In this document: positions 9,546 through 17,298 of the stretch, one piece after another
Layout of the letters: each line of letters opens with the position of its first letter
How positions within the stretch are numbered: position 1 is the first letter of the stretch
Assembly (NCBI RefSeq): GCF_000300975.2
Contig: NZ_AEEC02000004.1
Span: 124,001-188,000 of the forward strand
Source: Herbaspirillum frisingense GSF30
Lineage (GTDB): Bacteria; Pseudomonadota; Gammaproteobacteria; Burkholderiales; Burkholderiaceae_D
Length of the DNA: 64,000 nucleotides
Direction of reading: 5' to 3'
The notes under the pieces: model-generated
Told to the model about the DNA's origin: nothing
The model's input: the letters and a program-made list of their open reading frames with translations, nothing else
Databases searched by the model: none
Program-made: the position numbers and the translations under genes

Positions 9546-10451
9546 TCAGCGGTCGGCGAGATAACGCGCGATGCGCTCGCCGAGCAGTTCGCGCAGGGCC
9601 CGTACCGTCGGTGACAGGCTCATGCGATGGGTACACACCAGATCCAGTGGCGAGGGTTCGCCCAGATAATCTTCCATCACCGCTTCCAGCTTGCCGCTGC
9701 GCAGGTCGGCCAGCACGTCCAGGCGTGACTTGTAGGCCAGGCCACGGCCATCGACCGCCCAGCGGTGGACCAGCTCGCCATCGTCGCAGACGCGGTCGCC
9801 GCTGACCTGCACCTGGATTGGTGTGCCGTCCTTGAAGAAGGTCCACTGCGAATGCAGCATGTCCGACAGCAGGTAGCGCAGGCAATTGTGCTGGCGCAGG
9901 TCAGCTGGCGTGCGCGGGCGTCCATGGCGTGCCAGATAGTCGGGCGAGGCGCACAGCACGCGCCGGTTTTCCGGGGCCAGCGGCAGGGCGACCAGGCTGG
10001 AATCGTCGGGCGGACTGTAGCGGATGGCCACCTCCACCGGTTGCCGGAACATGTCGGCCACGCGGTCGCTGATGCGTACCTGCAGACTGACCGCTGGATG
10101 CTGTGCCTGGAATTCGTCGAGCCAGCGGCACATCAGGTTGCGGCCGAAATCGGAGGGCACCGACAGCGAGAGATTGCCACCCACCATGCGCCGGCCATGG
10201 GCCACCGCGTCGCGCCCGGCATTGACTTCGGCCAGGGCATTGCGGGCGTATTGCAGGTAGCGTTCGCCATCGGGGGTGAGGCGCAGGCTGCGCGTGGAGC
10301 GGGCCAGCAGACGGGCGCCCAGTTCGGCTTCCAGCCGCTTCATGGCGGCGCTGGCCACAGCAGGCGTGACGTCATGCTGGCGGGCAGCAGCGGAGAGGCT
10401 GCCATTGTCGGCAGCGCAGACGAAGATGGCGAGGTCGTCCAGGCGGATCAT
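9546..10451 (-). CDS. LysR-family transcriptional regulator, divergent from nfsB
   Basis: 301 aa. An N-terminal winged helix-turn-helix (LDDLAIFVCAADNGSLSAAA, about 4-23, through RLEAELGARLLARSTR) is followed by a LysR substrate-binding domain (about 90-295). The subgroup resembles AaeR/DsdC-like regulators of oxidoreductases (RSTRSLRLTPDGE). It is transcribed away from the nitroreductase gene with 188 bp between starts, the classical layout for regulator and target, so control of nfsB is likely but inferred. AT-rich inverted repeats in the shared promoter region (10495-10513) are candidate binding sites. Confidence 0.92.
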   Translation of the reverse strand: MIRLDDLAIFVCAADNGSLSAAARQHDVTPAVASAAMKRLEAELGARLLARSTRSLRLTPDGERYLQYARNALAEVNAGRDAVAHGRRMVGGNLSLSVPSDFGRNLMCRWLDEFQAQHPAVSLQVRISDRVADMFRQPVEVAIRYSPPDDSSLVALPLAPENRRVLCASPDYLARHGRPRTPADLRQHNCLRYLLSDMLHSQWTFFKDGTPIQVQVSGDRVCDDGELVHRWAVDGRGLAYKSRLDVLADLRSGKLEAVMEDYLGEPSPLDLVCTHRMSLSPTVRALRELLGERIARYLADR

Positions 10452-10494
10452 GGGTGGGCGTCGAGGCAGAGGTGAGATCAGGCGGCTATTTTAC

Positions 10495-10513
10495 TTTCAA
10501 TTTTTTTTTGAAA
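10495..10513. promoter_or_regulatory. AT-rich inverted repeat between LysR gene and nfsB
   Basis: TTTCAA, 7 T, TTGAAA. A related TTTTGAAA half-site recurs near 10534-10544. It sits between the divergent starts, so it is a plausible LysR operator or promoter element. Low sequence complexity weakens the case. Confidence 0.35.
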
Positions 10514-10639
10514 ATGTTTTTGCCGCGCCGTACTTTTTTGAAAGCGCTTCCTGCCGGAAGATGTCATGCAAGCAGCCTTCCCACAGGCATGCCTCCGCAT
10601 TCTTCAACACCATCGCCAATCCGTTCACAAGGAAATCCC

Positions 10640-11293
10640 ATGAGCCTGCTCCACGCCGCCCGCAAGCGCCATTCCACCAAGGCCTTCGATCCCAGCCGCA
10701 AGATCCCCGAGACCATCATCGCCGAACTGCGCGAACTGCTGCGCCTGGCACCGTCGTCGGTGAACTCCCAGCCCTGGCATTTTGTACTGGCGTCGACCGA
10801 TGCGGCCAAGGCGCGTATCGGCAAGGCGGCCGAGGCCGGTTATCCGTACAACCTGCCCAAGATCCTCAATGCCTCCCACGTACTGGTGCTGTGTGCCCGC
10901 ACCGCCATCAGCGAGACACACCTGGAGGCCTTGCTGGAGAAGGAACAGGCCGATGGCCGTTTCGTCAATGACGAGGCGCGCGCCGGCCAGCGCGGCTCGC
11001 GCCTGTCGTACAGCAATCTGCATCGCTATGAATTGAAGGATGCCCAGCACTGGATGGAGAAGCAGGTCTATCTCGCCTTGGGCACGCTGCTGCTGGGCGC
11101 GGCCGAACTGGAAGTGGATACGGTGCCGATGGAAGGCTTCAATGCCAAGGTGCTGGACGAGGAACTCGGCCTGCACGCGCAGGGCTTCACCAGCGTGGTC
11201 CTGGTCGGGCTGGGCTATAGCGGTGCCGACGATTTCAACGCCAAGCTGCCGAAGTCGCGCCTGGCAGCGGAGACGGTTTTCACTGAACTCTGA
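10640..11293 (+). CDS. nfsB: Oxygen-insensitive NAD(P)H nitroreductase NfsB-like
   Basis: FMN-dependent reductase of nitroaromatics, quinones and flavins; soluble dimer. At 217 aa it has the same length as E. coli NfsB and shares its landmarks: KRHSTKAFD (FMN phosphate contact, about 9-17), SVNSQPWHFV (about 40-49), MEKQVYLALG (about 130), and FNAKLPKSRL at the C-terminus. The ATG at 10640 was chosen because AAGGA lies 6 nt upstream and it matches the family N-terminus; the frame is open further 5' but not related. A strong terminator follows at 11360. The physiological substrate is unknown. Confidence 0.93.
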   Translation: MSLLHAARKRHSTKAFDPSRKIPETIIAELRELLRLAPSSVNSQPWHFVLASTDAAKARIGKAAEAGYPYNLPKILNASHVLVLCARTAISETHLEALLEKEQADGRFVNDEARAGQRGSRLSYSNLHRYELKDAQHWMEKQVYLALGTLLLGAAELEVDTVPMEGFNAKVLDEELGLHAQGFTSVVLVGLGYSGADDFNAKLPKSRLAAETVFTEL

Positions 11294-11359
11294 TTTGCGT
11301 GGGGCAAGCTGTTCGCTGCCGGCCCGTACAGCGCCCGATTGATGATTGCCGCAGTGCAT

Positions 11360-11395
11360 AACGCCATTTCCCGAGAGGGCAATGGCGTTTTTTTT
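11360..11395 (+). terminator. Rho-independent terminator after nfsB
   Basis: Perfect 9-bp stem AACGCCATT/AATGGCGTT with a 12-nt loop and a run of nine T. It ends the nfsB transcript just before the 3' end of the convergent gene at 11401. Confidence 0.92.
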
Positions 11396-11400
11396 CATCA

Positions 11401-11829
11401 TCAGGCCGGACCGGCAGGTTTGCTGTCTTCCCTTCGTTGGTTCGCCTTTTCGTCGTTGGCCTGGCGCTGGATCAACGGAGTTTGAGGTTTTTGCTGTAGT
11501 TGCGCACGTAGCTTTTCGCGCAATGCGCTGAACACATCCATGTTCAGCAGCGCAGTGCGCCTGAGCAGTTTTTCCATCAGCTTGCGCTGTCTGGCGGTCA
11601 TCTGGGCCGAAGACGTGTCTGTCCCGATCCGGTCGGTGAGGCTGCCCTGCAATTCCTCGGCCAGGCGCTGCCTGGCCTCCCCGGACAGCTTGACCAGCGT
11701 CGAGGCGGCATTGGGTGCCACGCTGTCTTGCCCGGCGGTGCTGGCCGCTGCCTGATCGGCGGCCGCCGGTAATGCGAGCTCCCCAGTGTTTGTCGTGCTT
11801 GCCGTGGGTGTTGTTCTTGCAATCTGCAT
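11401..11829 (-). CDS. Small unknown protein, polar and alanine/glutamine rich
   Basis: 142 aa, no family recognised and no signal peptide or membrane helix. The first 40 residues are low-complexity Ala/Thr/Ser. A helical, charged middle (about 44-108, VKLSGEARQRLAEELQGSL, then RQRKLMEKLLRRTALLNMDVF) suggests a coiled or helical bundle, and the tail is polar. The start has only a weak GAGA upstream. It is divergent from the KaiC-like gene with 195 bp between. It could be a flagellar- or secretion-associated accessory by general look, but that is a guess. Confidence 0.55.
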   Translation of the reverse strand: MQIARTTPTASTTNTGELALPAAADQAAASTAGQDSVAPNAASTLVKLSGEARQRLAEELQGSLTDRIGTDTSSAQMTARQRKLMEKLLRRTALLNMDVFSALREKLRAQLQQKPQTPLIQRQANDEKANQRREDSKPAGPA

Positions 11830-11908
11830 GATCGTCTCGCCAGGAATTCGATTCCGGTATTATCGGCGGCCAATCGTCCCGCTGAAGCGGATGTCAGGAA
11901 GTTTACCT

Positions 11909-11931
11909 GCCCAAAGGTGCAACTTTTGGGC
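11909..11931. promoter_or_regulatory. Inverted repeat in the 11830-12024 divergent promoter region
   Basis: GCCCAAA, 9 nt, TTTGGGC. The perfect 7-bp arms lie between the small unknown gene and the KaiC-like gene, 35 nt upstream of a TATAAT. Candidate operator. Confidence 0.4.
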
Positions 11932-11943
11932 TGTATGACAACC

Positions 11944-11971
11944 TTAGTCATATCGTGGGCGAACGTATAAT
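11944..11971 (+). promoter_or_regulatory. Candidate sigma-70 promoter of the KaiC-like gene
   Basis: A perfect TATAAT at 11966-11971, preceded after 16 nt by a weak TTAGTC (11944-11949). It lies 54 nt upstream of ATG 12025. Confidence 0.45.
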
Positions 11972-12024
11972 GCGTGAAAACTCATTAATCCTTCGCACAA
12001 TAAAAAATTCGAGCATCCATCCAC

Positions 12025-13500
12025 ATGAGCGATCACCAGCAGCCCCATCCATCCGCCCCCGTCCGGAGCCATCGGCCCAGCCGCATCCCCCTGATCAGTA
12101 CGGGGATTGCCGGGTTTGACGAGATCCTGGGTGGCGGTCTGCCAGCGGGTAGCCTGTATCTGATCCAGGGGCTGGCCGGCAGCGGCAAGACCACGCTGGC
12201 CTCGCAGGTGGGCTTTGCCCAGGCGCGCGGCGGCAACAAGGTGATGCTGTTGACGCTCATTGCCGAATCCCACGCCAAGATGCTCAATCATGTGAGCAAT
12301 TTTGATTTTTTCGATGAAAGCCTGGTCGGCGAGCAGATGCAGATGCTCAGCGGCTATGGCGCGCTGGCCAGCGAGGGTTTACGTGGCCTGTTGCGCCTGA
12401 TCAGTGCCGAACTGAATCGTCATCGTCCGGCCATGCTGATCATCGATGGTTTCCGTTCTGTGCGCGATTCGGGGCCTTCGGACCTGAATCTCTCGGAATT
12501 CATGCATTCGCTCAATGCCCTGGTCTTCGCCATGAATTGCACCACCATCCTGCTTTCCCCGGTGGAGGGCAACATGCCCGAGTCCGAGAACACCCTGGTG
12601 GATGGTGTCATCGAGCTGAGCCAGCACGAGTCGGGCATGCAGCTGGTGCGCGAGATCAAGGTCTTCAAGCTGCGCGGCGCCAATCACCTGCTGGGCAAGC
12701 ATGTGTTCGAAATCAACCAGAGCGGGGTCGAGATCTTCCCCCGCTTCGAGGCCACCGCCACCCGTGCCGGCAAGGTGCCGGGCACCTCCGACCGCTATGT
12801 CAGCGTGGGCATCCCTTCCTGGGACAAGTGCATCGGCGGCGGCGTGGTCAGTGGTTCCCTGACCTGCCTGCTGGGCAGCCCCGGGGTGGGCAAGACCCTG
12901 ATGGGCCTGCATTTCATCGAGCAGGGATTGAAGGATGACCAGCAGTGCCTGATCCTGGGTTTCTACGAATCCCCCGAGCGGCTGCTGGCCAAGGCCCGCA
13001 AGGCCGGCATGCCGATGGAACAGCATATCGAGAGCGGTGCCCTGCAGATGATGTGGCAGCTGCCGCTGGAAATGCTGTGCGATGACCTGGCCAAGCGCAT
13101 GCTGGACAACATCTCCAGCCGTGGCGTGACACGCCTGCTGATCGATGGCGTCGACGGCCTGCGCAGCATCGTGGTGCAGCAGCAGCGCGTGCGGCCCTTC
13201 CTGGTGGCGCTGACCAATGAACTGCGGGCGCGGGGCGTGACCACCTTCATCACCGAGCAACTGCCGTATTTCCGCGAATCCCGGCCCCAGGTCGATCCCA
13301 GCTCCTCGCAGCTGTACGAAAACATGATGTTGCTGGAGTACGTGGTCCAGCACGATGTCAGCCGTCGTCAGATTTCAGTGATGAAACTGCGCGAAAACGG
13401 CTATGACGGCGCCAGCCGGCTGATGAACATTTCGGATGCCGGCATTGAGATCGATGGCCTGGTCTCCCCTTCTACCGCGCCGGTTGCGGATGGACGTTGA
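12025..13500 (+). CDS. KaiC-like protein with two RecA-type ATPase domains
   Basis: Cytoplasmic double-domain ATPase of the KaiC/RAD55 group, 491 aa (cyanobacterial KaiC is about 519). Domain 1 (about 20-245) has Walker A GLAGSGKTT (49-57) and Walker B-like PAMLIIDG; domain 2 (about 255-480) has Walker A GSPGVGKT (284-291), acidic YESPER after the first strand, and TRLLIDG as Walker B. The domains start with matching signatures (TGIAGFDEILGGGLPAGS and VGIPSWDKCIGGGVVSGS). No kaiA or kaiB is nearby; the next gene, 2 nt after the stop, encodes a lone receiver domain. A signalling rather than clock role is likely. Whether it autophosphorylates cannot be read here. Confidence 0.9.
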   Translation: MSDHQQPHPSAPVRSHRPSRIPLISTGIAGFDEILGGGLPAGSLYLIQGLAGSGKTTLASQVGFAQARGGNKVMLLTLIAESHAKMLNHVSNFDFFDESLVGEQMQMLSGYGALASEGLRGLLRLISAELNRHRPAMLIIDGFRSVRDSGPSDLNLSEFMHSLNALVFAMNCTTILLSPVEGNMPESENTLVDGVIELSQHESGMQLVREIKVFKLRGANHLLGKHVFEINQSGVEIFPRFEATATRAGKVPGTSDRYVSVGIPSWDKCIGGGVVSGSLTCLLGSPGVGKTLMGLHFIEQGLKDDQQCLILGFYESPERLLAKARKAGMPMEQHIESGALQMMWQLPLEMLCDDLAKRMLDNISSRGVTRLLIDGVDGLRSIVVQQQRVRPFLVALTNELRARGVTTFITEQLPYFRESRPQVDPSSSQLYENMMLLEYVVQHDVSRRQISVMKLRENGYDGASRLMNISDAGIEIDGLVSPSTAPVADGR

Positions 13501-13502
13501 CC

Positions 13503-13898
13503 ATGTCCGGCGTGTCATCCGCACCAACGGCGGCATTGCCGCTACTGTTGATCGTCGACGATGAGATCGATATCACCGATACCTATTCCATGCTGCTGGA
13601 GCTGCATGGATTCCGGGTGGTGACGGCTCAGCATGGCGCCGATGCGCTGGTCAAGGCGCAGCAGGAGTGGCCAGACCTGGTCATCTCGGATTGCATGATG
13701 CCGGTCATGAATGGCCTGGAGCTGTGCGCCGCGCTGCGCGCCTTGCCTGGCGGACAGAACTTGCCGGTCATCCTGTGCAGCGGGGCGCCGGAGCGTCACG
13801 ATCTGTCGCAATCCAGTCACAACCTGTTCCTGCGCAAGCCCGTCTTCTTCGACCGCCTGCTGGAAGAAATCCAGCGCCTGCTGCCTTCCTCTCCCTGA
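13503..13898 (+). CDS. Single-domain response regulator paired with the KaiC-like ATPase
   Basis: 131 aa, one receiver domain and no output domain. Acidic D19-D20, phosphoacceptor D63 in LVISDCMMPVMNGL, and the conserved Lys in FLRKPVFF are all present, so it should be phosphorylatable. The ATG at 13503 lies 2 nt after the KaiC-like stop; a TTG at 13497 overlapping that stop is an alternative. The tight spacing argues for co-translation and a joint function, for example the receiver acting on the ATPase. No cognate kinase is adjacent. Confidence 0.9.
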   Translation: MSGVSSAPTAALPLLLIVDDEIDITDTYSMLLELHGFRVVTAQHGADALVKAQQEWPDLVISDCMMPVMNGLELCAALRALPGGQNLPVILCSGAPERHDLSQSSHNLFLRKPVFFDRLLEEIQRLLPSSP

Positions 13899-14147
13899 TC
13901 CCCCTCGGACTGCCCGCCCTACGGCCGAGCTTGGCCGGGCGCGGGTCGGCGTCTCTTTTGCGTTCCTTCACTTCGTCGTTTTCACCCCTGCCCGCCGTCC
14001 GTGCAGGGGGCGCCTTGTCGCACTGTCCGCATGGCCAGACGGCAATGTTGTCGAGAGTTTCAGGAATTTCCTGATATCCCGATTCTTCGCCAACCATCAC
14101 CATCAGTCACAACAAGTCACCGTGACATCGTGTGCGGGATGAATGAC

Positions 14148-14154
14148 AGGAGGG
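14148..14154 (+). promoter_or_regulatory. Ribosome binding site that sets the start of the 14160 gene
   Basis: AGGAGGG, 5 nt before GTG 14160. It lies inside the frame of the alternative upstream ATG at 14139, which itself has no comparable site. Confidence 0.75.
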
Positions 14155-14159
14155 ATGTT

Positions 14160-14570
14160 GTGGCAAACAGCGACAAGCAAACGACCGTACTGGTCGTCGA
14201 AGACCATGCGGACTCGCGCGAAATGCTGTGCGAGCTGCTGCGCCAAGGGGGATTGAAGGTCATGGCGGCGGCCGACGGGGTGGAAGCCATGGCCGTGATG
14301 CAGGCCGATACGCCGGCGCTGGTACTGACCGATCTGCGCATGCCGCGCATGGATGGCATGGAGCTGGCGCGCTATATCAAGTCGCATGAGCGCTACGGCC
14401 ATATCCCGGTGGTGTTGATCAGTGCGCACCTGCCTGCAGCCAGTGCCCGCATTCCCACCATTGCTGCCTTTCTTCTCAAGCCTTGCTCGGTCGACCACCT
14501 CCTTGGAACCGTCACCGGGCTGCTGCGCCAAAGCGCGCAAAGCCAGGCGCAGCGGAGTTTTCAGGGCTGA
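14160..14570 (+). CDS. Single-domain response regulator
   Basis: Receiver-only protein of 136 aa from GTG 14160, a start chosen for its AGGAGGG site; starting at ATG 14139 would add seven residues. Acidic E14-D15, phosphoacceptor D58 in LVLTDLRMPRMDGMELA, and the Lys in FLLKPCS are intact. There is no DNA-binding or enzymatic domain, so it works by protein contact or as a phosphate relay. It is the second of three response-regulator genes downstream of the KaiC-like gene, separated from the first by 261 bp with no terminator visible. Confidence 0.88.
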   Translation: MANSDKQTTVLVVEDHADSREMLCELLRQGGLKVMAAADGVEAMAVMQADTPALVLTDLRMPRMDGMELARYIKSHERYGHIPVVLISAHLPAASARIPTIAAFLLKPCSVDHLLGTVTGLLRQSAQSQAQRSFQG

Positions 14571-14736
14571 GGGATCTGCGAGTTTTTATGATTTTATGCG
14601 CAGATATTTTCTGTATAACGTTGTGATTATGGAAAGCATCTCCCTGCCTGCAGGTAGGCCCGGATGCACGTACGGAACAGTACGCGGGGGATGCTCCGGA
14701 AGTCATAAAAACAGTTTTCATCCGGAACGCTAGAGT

Positions 14737-15447
14737 ATGAAAGTATTAATTGTTGAAAGCGATCTTGAGTGGCGCAATTCGCTGAGCGCGCACGTGGGGG
14801 AGTTGGGATATGAAATCTCGGTCTGTTCCGCATTGGCACAGGCGCGGGATATCCTCAGGAGCCGCCAGCCCGACATCCTGTTATCCGACGTCGGTCTGCC
14901 TGACGGTAGCCTGATGCCCGAACTGGCTTCGCTGCGCCAGCATTTCCCGTCCATGGGCATCATCGTGTTGACCGCTGCCAGTCGCAGCGAAGAACGGGTG
15001 CGCTGCATGAGCGACGGTGCCGACTACACCCTGGCCAAGCCGGTCAAGCTGGACGAAGTCTCGGCCACCCTGACGGCCCTGGCGCGTCGCATGAAGACTG
15101 CGCCGCACCAGAGTTCGCCGCAGTCGGAGACCTGGGCCTTCCATCGCCGCTCGGGGCGCCTCTCCAGCAATGGGGCGGTGGCTCTGCAATTCACCGACAA
15201 GGAGAGCACCGCCCTGGCGGCACTGCTGCAGAGTCCGAATTATCCGGTGTCGCATGGCCAGCTGTTCGACCTGCTGCGCTCCGGCGGGGAAGAGTACGAT
15301 GCCCACCGCATCGACGCACTGATCTATCGCGTGCGGCAGAAATTGCGCTCGCTGCCGGAGTCGCCCATGCAGATTCGCAACATCTACGGCGAAGGCTTCC
15401 TGATGCTGCGTCGCAGTTCGTCGGTCGATATCGTGCTGGAATCCTGA
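14737..15447 (+). CDS. OmpR-type winged-helix response regulator
   Basis: 236-aa transcription factor. The receiver (1-115) has E7 and D9 where the acidic pair is expected, D51 in DILLSDVGLPDGS, and K101 in YTLAKPVK. The C-terminal winged helix (about 130-225) shows a divergent pattern (FTDKESTALAALLQSP, then DALIYRVRQKLR and IYGEGFLML). No sensor kinase is adjacent; kinases lie only in the island from 30.8 kb onward. The strong terminator at 15533 closes this regulator group. Confidence 0.9.
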   Translation: MKVLIVESDLEWRNSLSAHVGELGYEISVCSALAQARDILRSRQPDILLSDVGLPDGSLMPELASLRQHFPSMGIIVLTAASRSEERVRCMSDGADYTLAKPVKLDEVSATLTALARRMKTAPHQSSPQSETWAFHRRSGRLSSNGAVALQFTDKESTALAALLQSPNYPVSHGQLFDLLRSGGEEYDAHRIDALIYRVRQKLRSLPESPMQIRNIYGEGFLMLRRSSSVDIVLES

Positions 15448-15532
15448 CCTGCCTATCGGTGGCCGGCTCGCAACAGTGGCGGTACCACCTGCTTTTGCGG
15501 GCGAACTGCCTGCCAGTACGTTCATATTAGAA

Positions 15533-15568
15533 GCTCGCATTGCGAATATATTGCAATGCGGGCTTTTT
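15533..15568 (+). terminator. Rho-independent terminator after the response-regulator group
   Basis: An 11-bp stem, GCTCGCATTGC/GCAATGCGGGC (one mismatch), with a 9-nt loop and five T. Confidence 0.85.
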
Positions 15569-15736
15569 GCCTTCTGCAGCACTCCCAACGTGCCACCGCT
15601 GCTGATGCTGCGCAGCTTTCCAGTCACGGCAAGAAATGCTGCGCCGCGAAAGTTTTGCCGCTTTCGGGTATCATTAAGTCAGTTTCGACGCTAAATCGTA
15701 TATCTCTACTCTACGTTTTTTGCTGAATCTGTCCTG

Positions 15737-15830
15737 CGCAGACATGCCGTCTGCGACCACCCGACCGAAAAGATGAAGCAGGCCACCCGGCCCGCTGCGC
15801 CATTCCCATGCACTTCGTGCAGCGGCGCAG
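15737..15830 (+). promoter_or_regulatory. Structured leader upstream of the MHS permease
   Basis: Within the 420-bp gap 15448-15867, after the terminator, two hairpins precede the permease. The first is CGCAGAC/GTCTGCG (15737-15755, 5-nt loop). The second is CTGCGCC/GGCGCAG (15795-15830) enclosing TGCAC-TTC-GTGCA. No U tract follows either one, and I recognise no known riboswitch class. A regulatory leader is possible; chance pairing in GC-rich DNA is the alternative. Confidence 0.35.
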
Positions 15831-15867
15831 TCGCGCCGGATGTCTGCTTTGCCGTTAGTGAACCATC

Positions 15868-17178
15868 ATGACCACTTCCGCTGAATTTACCGGGGCCTTG
15901 AACGAGTCCCAGCATCGCCCCCTCACTTCCTCCGACTATCGCACCCTGGGCCTGTCGGCCCTGGGCGGCACGCTGGAGTTCTACGACTTCGTCATCTACG
16001 TGTTCTTTGCCGCCGTCGTAGGCAAGCTGTTCTTCCCGGCCGACATGCCGGAATGGCTGCGCATGCTGCAGACCTTCGGCATCTTCGCTGCGGGCTACCT
16101 GGCGCGTCCGGTGGGCGGCATCATCATCGCCCACTACGGCGACGTGATCGGCCGCAAGCGCATGTTCACGCTGTCGATCTTCCTGATGGCCGTGCCCACG
16201 CTGGTGATCGGTCTGTTGCCGACCTATGCCAGCATCGGCGTGGCCGCGCCCATCCTGCTGCTGTTGATGCGCACCCTGCAGGGTGCGGCCATCGGCGGCG
16301 AGATGCCCGGCGCCTGGGTGTTCGTGGCCGAGCACGTCCCGGCCAACCGCTACAGCTTCGGCGTCGGCTCGCTGACCGCCGGCATCACCGGCGGCATCCT
16401 GCTGGGTTCGCTGATGGGCATCTTCATCAACAGCGTCTATGCACCGGCCGAGGTGGCGGGTTACGCCTGGCGCATCCCCTTCATCCTGGGCGGCGTGTTC
16501 GGCCTGGTGTCGGTCTACCTGCGTCGCTACCTGGAAGAAACGCCGGTGTTCCGCGAGCTGGCCGCGCGCCGCAAGCAATCCACCGAACTGCCGCTCAAGA
16601 CCGTGCTGCGCGAACACCGCGCCGCCAGCATGCTGACCGCCGGCATGACCTGGTGCCTGTCGGGCGCCGTGGTGGTGGTGATCCTGATGACCCCGTCCTA
16701 CCTGCAGACCGTGCATCACTTGCCGGCCAAGCTGGTGATGCAGGCCAACTGCGCCGGTACCCTGATGCTGACCATCGGCTGCCTGGCCATCGGCTGGCTG
16801 TGCGACCGCATCGGCACCCGGGCCAGCATGATCATCGGCTGGGGCGGACTGGGTTTGTCCACCTGGTGGTTCTACGGCCAGCTGCCGGGTTCGCCCGAAT
16901 CGTTGATCTGGGGCTATGCGCTGGTGGGCCTGTTCGTGGGCAGCATCTCGCTGACCCCGATCGTCTCGACCCGCGCCTTCCCGCCGGCGGTGCGCTTCAC
17001 CGGCCTGTCCTTCGCCTACAACATGGCCTATGCCATCTTCGGTGGCCTGACCCCGGTGCTGATCTCGCTGTGGATCAAGGCTGACCCGCAAGGCCCGGCG
17101 CTGTACGTGATCGGTCTGTCCATCCTGGGCGTGCTGCTGGCCTTCGTGCCGATGAGCAGCAAGGGCTACCGCGCCTGA
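15868..17178 (+). CDS. MFS permease of the metabolite:H+ symporter (MHS) type
   Basis: Inner-membrane symporter, 436 aa, about 12 helices. It has the MHS opening LGGTLEFYDFVIYVFFAAVVG (shown here only in part: GGTLEFYDFVIY, about 33-44), the loop 2-3 motif with DVIGRKRMFT (about 91-100), and RTLQGAAIGGEMPGAWVF in helix 4-5. The second half carries the matching CDRIGTRASM. Relatives carry dicarboxylates, citrate, ketoglutarate or osmolytes; the substrate here is open. It is a single gene bounded by the structured leader and a perfect terminator. Confidence 0.9.
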   Translation: MTTSAEFTGALNESQHRPLTSSDYRTLGLSALGGTLEFYDFVIYVFFAAVVGKLFFPADMPEWLRMLQTFGIFAAGYLARPVGGIIIAHYGDVIGRKRMFTLSIFLMAVPTLVIGLLPTYASIGVAAPILLLLMRTLQGAAIGGEMPGAWVFVAEHVPANRYSFGVGSLTAGITGGILLGSLMGIFINSVYAPAEVAGYAWRIPFILGGVFGLVSVYLRRYLEETPVFRELAARRKQSTELPLKTVLREHRAASMLTAGMTWCLSGAVVVVILMTPSYLQTVHHLPAKLVMQANCAGTLMLTIGCLAIGWLCDRIGTRASMIIGWGGLGLSTWWFYGQLPGSPESLIWGYALVGLFVGSISLTPIVSTRAFPPAVRFTGLSFAYNMAYAIFGGLTPVLISLWIKADPQGPALYVIGLSILGVLLAFVPMSSKGYRA

Positions 17179-17203
17179 TCCGCACTTCGACATCCTGACG
17201 CCA

Positions 17204-17244
17204 CCAGGCCCGGTGACCGCAAGGCACCGGGCCTGGTCGTTTTT
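17204..17244 (+). terminator. Rho-independent terminator after the MHS permease
   Basis: A perfect 12-bp stem CCAGGCCCGGTG/CACCGGGCCTGG with a 9-nt loop, then TCGTTTTT. It overlaps the region just 5' of the next gene, which argues against a GTG start at 17245 for that gene. Confidence 0.92.
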
Positions 17245-17298
17245 GTGGATGGCTCGCGTACAATGCCGGCACCTCTGGCCGTCCCCGATCCGTCGACC

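Noticed and set aside
12025-13898. A true circadian kaiC operon
   Set aside because: No kaiA or kaiB in the neighbourhood; the downstream gene is a receiver, so a clock claim is not supported.
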